Source of the DNA: Bacillus salacetis
Lineage (GTDB): Bacteria > Bacillota > Bacilli > Bacillales > Bacillaceae_B
DNA length: 64,000 nucleotides
Reading direction: 5' to 3'
NCBI RefSeq assembly: GCF_003581585.1
Contig: NZ_QXIR01000004.1
Coordinates: 62,001-126,000 of the forward strand
Shown: positions 60,066 through 64,000 of the stretch, in pieces
How the letters are laid out: each line of letters starts with the position of its first letter
Position numbering within the stretch: the stretch's first letter is position 1
Position numbers and translations under genes: made by a program
Notes under the pieces: generated by a model
The model's database searches: none
What the model saw: only the letters and a program-made list of their open reading frames with translations
What the model was told of the DNA's origin: nothing

Positions 60066-60098
60066 CAAAACCGGGCATTGTTGAGATGCCCGGTTTTG
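60066..60098 (+). terminator. Terminator of the sugar importer operon
   Basis: AAAACCGGGCAT and ATGCCCGGTTTT form a 12-pair stem. Confidence 0.88.
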
Positions 60099-60119
60099 GT
60101 TTTGCATGAGGCAGGCAGG

Positions 60120-60735
60120 GATTCGGACAAAAAAGGCTGAAAAACAGAAAAAGAGTCCGAATCAGGCCAGGATTCGGACAAAAAAGGCAGGGAAACAGAA
60201 AAAGAGTCCGAATCAGGCCGGGATTCGGACAAAAAGGGCTGGAAAATAGAAAAAGAGTCCGAATCAGGCCAGGATTCGGACAAAAAAGGCAGGGAAACAG
60301 AAAAAGAGTCCGAATCAGGCAGGGATTCGGACAAAAATCGCTGTAAAACAGAAAAAGAGTCCGAATAAGGCCAGGATTCGGACAAAAAGGGCTGGAAAGT
60401 AGAAAAAGAGTCCGAATCAGGCCAGGATTCGGACAAAAAGGGCAGGGAAACAGAAAAAGAGTCCGAATCAGGCAGGGATTCGGACAAAAATGTCTGGAAA
60501 ATAGAAAAAGAGTCCGAATCAGGCCAGGATTCGGACAAAAATGGCTGGGAAACAGAAAAAGAGTCCGAATCAGGCCAGAATTCGGACAAAAAAAGCTGGA
60601 AAGTGGAAAAAGAGTTCGAATCAGGCCAGGATTTGGACAAAAAAGGGCTGGGAAACAGAAAAAGAGTCCGAATCAGGCGGGTATTCGGACAAAAATCACC
60701 AAAACCCCAAAAAAGAGTCCGAATCAGAAAATGCT
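60120..60735. repeat. Second array of twelve 51-bp hairpin units plus a half unit
   Basis: GATTCGGAC or a close variant recurs every 51 bp from 60120 to about 60682, with the same GTCCGAATC/GATTCGGAC stem and A-tracts as the array at 26180-26825. The second small hairpin (CTGG/CCAG) is mostly lost and centres read AGGCCAG or AGGCAGG. A half unit ends it at about 60713-60735. The last units (60579, 60630, 60682) are mutated. Open frames over it are artefacts. Confidence 0.92.
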
Positions 60736-60771
60736 CCTCACATCTAAACCCCGATTCTAGTGAAAAACCAT

Positions 60772-61030
60772 TTCTATCTATACTACTCACAATAAGCATC
60801 CCTGGTTTTCCCAAAAGAATGAAAATCCCTTTTTAAAATCTACTCATTCATTTAAGGTTCAATCCACTGCCCCATCGATCAAGAATGCTGGGGGTGATAA
60901 TCTTCCTTTCAGAAAACAATAACTCGGTCTACATTCCATCACAAAAGGGCACTTTCAAACTTTTCTTTAGTAATGTATTTTCTCACAAGTTTATTGATTC
61001 TCCACCTTTGTGACAGAGGGGATTTTAATA
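60772..61030 (-). pseudogene. Remnant of the C-terminal part of a NERD-domain protein gene
   Basis: Read on the minus strand it aligns base by base with the 3' end of the NERD pseudogene at 26847: shared 'TTTTCATTCTTTTGG', 'AAAACCA', 'CTTGAAAGTGC'-like and 'TTTCAAAGGT'-like segments in the same order, ending at the same stop. Many indels and stops. As in the first locus, the hairpin array follows immediately. Confidence 0.75.
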
Positions 61031-61075
61031 ACTCATTTTCATGTAGTAAGTTTGCTTACATACATACCTTTATTA

Positions 61076-61252
61076 GGCCAGAAATAGCATTAATCGTATC
61101 TTTCGGAAAGATCCCAATAGCCTGCTTTTCCATGTCTTACTCTCGGAAATGAAAGAGCAGCTTTTTTCTTTGTGTTTACCGTAGGGTTTTACGGCAAAGA
61201 CAGGTTGCCATTCATAATTTACATTGAATGGTAATAAGCAGAAATGGAGCCT
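61076..61252 (-). repeat. Degenerate TIR element, copy J
   Basis: 'ATCTTTCGGAAAGATCCCAA', 'GAAAGAGCAGCTTTTTTCTT', 'TTTACGGCAAAGACAGG' and 'ACATTGAATGGTAATAAGC' match the family in reverse orientation with heavy decay. 61253-61444 shows no gene. Confidence 0.6.
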
Positions 61253-61444
61253 TCATTAAACCCGGATTCGGGCTGCCGTCCCTGGTCTATTCTCTTATGG
61301 AACCATTGTGAACCAGTCCATGGAAATTCTGCTGAATGTTTGTAAATCTTTCTATTCAAAGCAGAAGGGACAACGATCGAGACAGCCCTTTGCCGAATAA
61401 ACTATTCATGATAACCACTTTATTTCAAAAGGGATCGGGGTGGC

Positions 61445-62170
61445 ATGATGATGTTTTCGGTTACGGAAGTGGATATGTTTGAGTTGTTTTCTGTACCGCA
61501 TAACGTAATGCTTTTGCTGTTCATTGCTGTTGCTTTATGGTTCATTTTTTTCAGGGATGTTTTGATGCCTTTCAGTCGGTGGATTAAGTGGTCTTTATTC
61601 GCTATATTGATTCTGAGTGAAGTTTCCCAGCAGCTATGGCTGATTTTGACTGATCAATGGGAGATCGGGAATCTGCCGCTGCACCTCTGTTCAATCAGTA
61701 CCTTTATAGCTCTTTATCTATTTATTAAGCCAAGTAAGAAAGCGTTTTATTTGTTGTTCTTTACTGGATCGCTCCCGGCAATCCTCAGTATGGTGACACC
61801 TGAGTTAACCTATCAATTCCCTCATTTTCGTTTTTTGAAATACTTCCTGCACCATGCTGCGATTTCATGGTCGGTTTTGTATTTTATCATCTATGAAGGC
61901 TATCGGGTACCGAAGAAGGCTGTCTTGAAAGCATTCCTTCTCTTGAACGTGATTGCCTTGCCGATATTCTTCATTAATCTGCTACTGGACACGAATTTCT
62001 TCTATTTAGCCAGTCCTACAGAATCCACGACCATCTTGTCCTTTTTCGGTTCAGGCATTTTGTATTATTTAATACTGGAAATTGCAGCGCTTATTGTATT
62101 CGTCATTACGTATCTGCCAATGGGCTGGTTAATAAAGAAAGAGAGTTCGCGTTCAGATTCATCCTCCTAG
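61445..62170 (+). CDS. YwaF-type (TIGR02206) membrane protein
   Basis: A 241-residue membrane protein with about seven helices. 'LPLHLCSISTFIALYLFIKP' with its His, 'FLKYFLHHAAISWSVLYFII' and the 'LILSEVSQQLWL' helix are typical of the YwaF/TIGR02206 family. ATG 61445 (first of three) follows GGGGTGGC. Function unknown. Own terminator. Confidence 0.8.
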   Translation: MMMFSVTEVDMFELFSVPHNVMLLLFIAVALWFIFFRDVLMPFSRWIKWSLFAILILSEVSQQLWLILTDQWEIGNLPLHLCSISTFIALYLFIKPSKKAFYLLFFTGSLPAILSMVTPELTYQFPHFRFLKYFLHHAAISWSVLYFIIYEGYRVPKKAVLKAFLLLNVIALPIFFINLLLDTNFFYLASPTESTTILSFFGSGILYYLILEIAALIVFVITYLPMGWLIKKESSRSDSSS

Positions 62171-62181
62171 AAAATGAAAGG

Positions 62182-62217
62182 TCCCGGGTGCAATAGGAAG
62201 ACAACGGGACTTTTTTT
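62182..62217 (+). terminator. Terminator of the YwaF-type gene
   Basis: GTCCCG and CGGGAC stem with a long loop, seven T residues. Confidence 0.75.
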
Positions 62218-62268
62218 CTATTAAGTATGTTAAAATTAGGTGATATTGGTAAAAGTGAGGGAGAAATC

Positions 62269-62820
62269 ATGGAGAAACATTCGATTATCAAAATGGTTGG
62301 TTTCATCCTGTTCTTTGCCGCCTTGCTCATAACCTGGGGGTTTCAAGAACAGCAAAGCTCGTATAGGGAACCTCACCAGGCGATATTGGCGGAAGATAAC
62401 GATCTCGTGCTTATACCGTCATACATAATGAATGGAAAGGCGTTGTATTTCTTTATTAAAGACGGAAACAACCTTGGGGCAACAATGGTCGATGAAGGAA
62501 TCTTCGGGTGGAAAGCAGGAATGTTCACCTGGAGCCCTATCGGAAATATTGAAGACCTGGATGAGATTTCGGGATACCAGGGACATGGCGATCATCTTGT
62601 GTATGGGTTGATCAGAGATGGAGATGAAAACATGATCACCATTGACGGACAGCCGGCAGACATATTGAATCTTGAGATGCTTCCTCAAACAGTGGTCAAG
62701 GACAATAATTTGGAAGGATTATCACTTTGGTACTTCGAGAAAGAAGAAGCCGGAGAACTGAAAGAACTCAACTTGGTCCAGCGGGATACCGGCGAAGTCC
62801 TTCAAGTAGTGGATTTATAG
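62269..62820 (+). CDS. Membrane-anchored protein, unknown
   Basis: A 183-residue protein: charged start, one N-terminal helix ('MVGFILFFAALLITWGF', about residues 9-25), then a soluble extracytoplasmic domain of about 155 residues rich in Asp/Glu with 'AILAEDNDLVLIPSYIMNGK' and 'SGYQGHGDHLVYGLI'. GAGGGAGAAATC precedes ATG 62269; an upstream ATG at 62227 lies within the T-rich terminator region. The uncleaved helix suggests a bitopic membrane protein. No family recognised. Confidence 0.7.
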   Translation: MEKHSIIKMVGFILFFAALLITWGFQEQQSSYREPHQAILAEDNDLVLIPSYIMNGKALYFFIKDGNNLGATMVDEGIFGWKAGMFTWSPIGNIEDLDEISGYQGHGDHLVYGLIRDGDENMITIDGQPADILNLEMLPQTVVKDNNLEGLSLWYFEKEEAGELKELNLVQRDTGEVLQVVDL

Positions 62821-62829
62821 AATAGCAGC

Positions 62830-62861
62830 GGCTTATCTAAAGCAAGAGATAAGCTTTTTTA
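62830..62861 (+). terminator. Terminator of the unknown membrane-anchored protein gene
   Basis: GGCTTATCT and AGATAAGCT(T) stem followed by T residues. Confidence 0.75.
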
Positions 62862-62887
62862 TCGTTGAAAAAGAAAGGGGTCTTGGT

Positions 62888-63394
62888 ATGGAAAAGATTG
62901 CGTTAATAGGCTCTGGCGGTTCTGGAAAAACAACCTTGGCAAATAGATTAGGAGGGAAATTGGACATAGATGTCTGGCATTTGGACAGACTGCTTTGGAA
63001 ACCAGGCTGGGAAATGACCTCGCGGGAAGAACAAATTAAAATACAGTCAGAGCTGGTGAAGAAGGAAAAGTGGATCATAGATGGAAATTACAATGGCACT
63101 CTGGATATCCGGCTGGAAGCAGCTGATACAATCATTTTCCTGGACTTGTCCCGTTTTCTCTGTGTCTATCGTGTCCTAAAGAGGATGGTCAAAAATCGAA
63201 ACCGTACCAGACCGGATATGCGGGAGGGCTGTGAAGAAAAGATTGATTTCAGGTTTATAAAATGGGTTTGGGAGTATCCTGTAACGAAAAAACCAAATAT
63301 TCTGGAAAAGCTGGCACATCTTCCGGAAGGAAAGGCGATCGTTGTATTGGGAAGTCCCAGTGAAATTGAACAGTTTTTGAAAAGCATAGAGTAA
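62888..63394 (+). CDS. P-loop kinase-like protein (FlaR/topology-modulation type)
   Basis: A 168-residue P-loop NTPase: Walker A 'IALIGSGGSGKTTLANRLGG' at the N-terminus, 'LDIDVWHLDRLLWKPGW' next, 'KEKWIIDGNYNGTLDIRLEA' and 'DTIIFLDLSRF' as Walker B region, and 'RNRTRPDMREGCEE' as lid. The order matches proteins annotated as DNA topology modulation protein FlaR, small adenylate-kinase-like enzymes of unknown substrate. GGGGTCTTGGT precedes ATG 62888. Single gene. Confidence 0.82.
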   Translation: MEKIALIGSGGSGKTTLANRLGGKLDIDVWHLDRLLWKPGWEMTSREEQIKIQSELVKKEKWIIDGNYNGTLDIRLEAADTIIFLDLSRFLCVYRVLKRMVKNRNRTRPDMREGCEEKIDFRFIKWVWEYPVTKKPNILEKLAHLPEGKAIVVLGSPSEIEQFLKSIE

Positions 63395-63457
63395 GTATTT
63401 GAAACTTTTTATAATCTAAATCGTATCCATTTATAACCAATAATGGAGGGGATATAC

Positions 63458-64000
63458 TTGTTCAGAAAACGTTTCGTATTATTAGCCAGTTCACTATTCT
63501 TGATGATCGCCGGCTGTTCCAACGTTGACAAGCAAGCCGGTGAAGGGGACAAGCTCTCGTTAAAACAGGAGGACAAAGTAAAAACCGCACAAGCTGCCGC
63601 AGGCGAAACAAAGGCAAATAACGAAATAACGGTTGGTGACCAGACTTTTCATGTCATAATGTTGAACAAGGAGATCTGGGAGTACGCGAAAGCAGTTGAA
63701 AACGACTCTGCGGCAGTCAAAAAGGAAGTATACAGGGAGAAAGTGGTCACTCCGCTCAGAAAGCAGGTTGCCGAGGCGGATGCCCATATTTATCATGATT
63801 ACTTTTCTTTCCTCTCTCCGAATACCAATATAACGAAACTGAAGGAAAATGCGAAAGTTCTTTTGGATGACGAAGAAAGGATCCTCGAACTCGTCGAACA
63901 AGGCATTAAAGACTCCGCACAAAAAATGGCGGGAGAAGACAAGACCATCATCATTCTGCCGGTCAATCCAGATGAACGGTTTGTCATTGAAAAAATGGGA
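63458..64000 (+). CDS. DUF2268 (YjaZ-like) lipoprotein, putative zinc protease, 3' end off the window
   Basis: Begins at TTG 63458 six bases after GGAGGGG. The open frame runs to the window edge (181 codons). The signal peptide ends in lipobox 'LMIAGC', then a Lys/Glu linker. 'FHVIMLNKEIWEYAKAVEND', 'REKVVTPLRKQVAEADAHIY' and 'KTIIILPVNPDERFVIEKMG' fit the N-terminal part of DUF2268 proteins. The HExxH-type zinc motif of that family would lie beyond the window. Confidence 0.7.
   Translation, partial: MFRKRFVLLASSLFLMIAGCSNVDKQAGEGDKLSLKQEDKVKTAQAAAGETKANNEITVGDQTFHVIMLNKEIWEYAKAVENDSAAVKKEVYREKVVTPLRKQVAEADAHIYHDYFSFLSPNTNITKLKENAKVLLDDEERILELVEQGIKDSAQKMAGEDKTIIILPVNPDERFVIEKMG

Noticed and set aside
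59927-60836. Long open frames over the second hairpin array
   Set aside because: Same artefact of the 51-bp period; the frames also run into the importer gene antisense and into the NERD remnant.

Overview
The window is chromosomal DNA from a spore-forming, low-to-moderate GC Bacillaceae. Evidence is the strong AGGAGG-type ribosome binding sites, SigA-type promoters, spore-surface SPOCS-like proteins, two YjcZ-type peptides, a YqhV-type protein, an AbrB/Abh-type regulator, candidate Spo0A boxes and a Bacillus-style xyl locus. No rRNA, tRNA, prophage, transposase or CRISPR array was seen.

Layout. 1-1641: phosphonate/phosphite-type uptake genes (phnD and a partial phnE). 1851-3941: a selD that encodes selenocysteine at an in-frame TGA, directly behind a GT4 glycosyltransferase. 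3942-4945: a cluster of TGTCGAA boxes and two tandem, nearly identical RNA genes with their own promoters and terminators, probably 6S RNA. 5123-7613: an SGNH-like protein and a chromosomal ParM/ParR-like pair. 7809-12294: four related spore-surface proteins and a 52-bp tandem array. 12587-15815: histidine phosphatase, ZIP transporter and two divergent DUF3231 genes. 16033-19541: a TetR-ABC exporter module with two operators. 19702-26008: mixed small operons (MFS, GNAT, nucleotidyltransferase, PAS chemoreceptor, DinB, YqcI/YcgG, YqhV). 26180-27756: a twelve-unit hairpin array attached to a broken NERD gene. 28041-31557: thioesterase, an RNase J paralogue, a small zinc-ribbon protein and a GNAT enzyme. 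31666-35761: an mntABCD-type manganese operon with candidate MntR boxes. 36064-40627: orphan permeases, a nucleotidyltransferase, a decayed stretch with repeats, and an AbrB-type regulator. 40691-45047: CBO0543-type protein, asnA, an EamA transporter and two YjcZ peptides around a third array. 45169-60098: xylose and xylo-oligosaccharide catabolism. 60120-61030: a second hairpin array with a NERD remnant. 61445-64000: YwaF-type protein, a membrane-anchored unknown, a FlaR-type P-loop kinase and a partial DUF2268 lipoprotein.

How it works together. The xyl locus reads as one programme: XylR and a xylO-like palindrome control xylA-xylB; an Axe2-type acetylesterase, an aldose 1-epimerase and an aldo/keto reductase follow; then a two-component system and a three-gene ABC importer resembling the Geobacillus XynDC-XynEFG xylo-oligosaccharide system. 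The importer has no ATPase, so a shared one such as MsmX is probable.

The most notable non-gene content is repetitive. There is a family of about ten dispersed ~190-bp elements with terminal inverted repeats, four tandem arrays with a common 51-52 bp period but three different sequences, and several short palindromes centred on GGGACTGTCCC. The strongest candidates for undescribed biology are the glycosyltransferase-SelD(Sec) pair, the tandem 6S-like genes beside a Spo0A-box cluster, and the NERD-linked twelve-unit hairpin arrays, which occur twice in the window.
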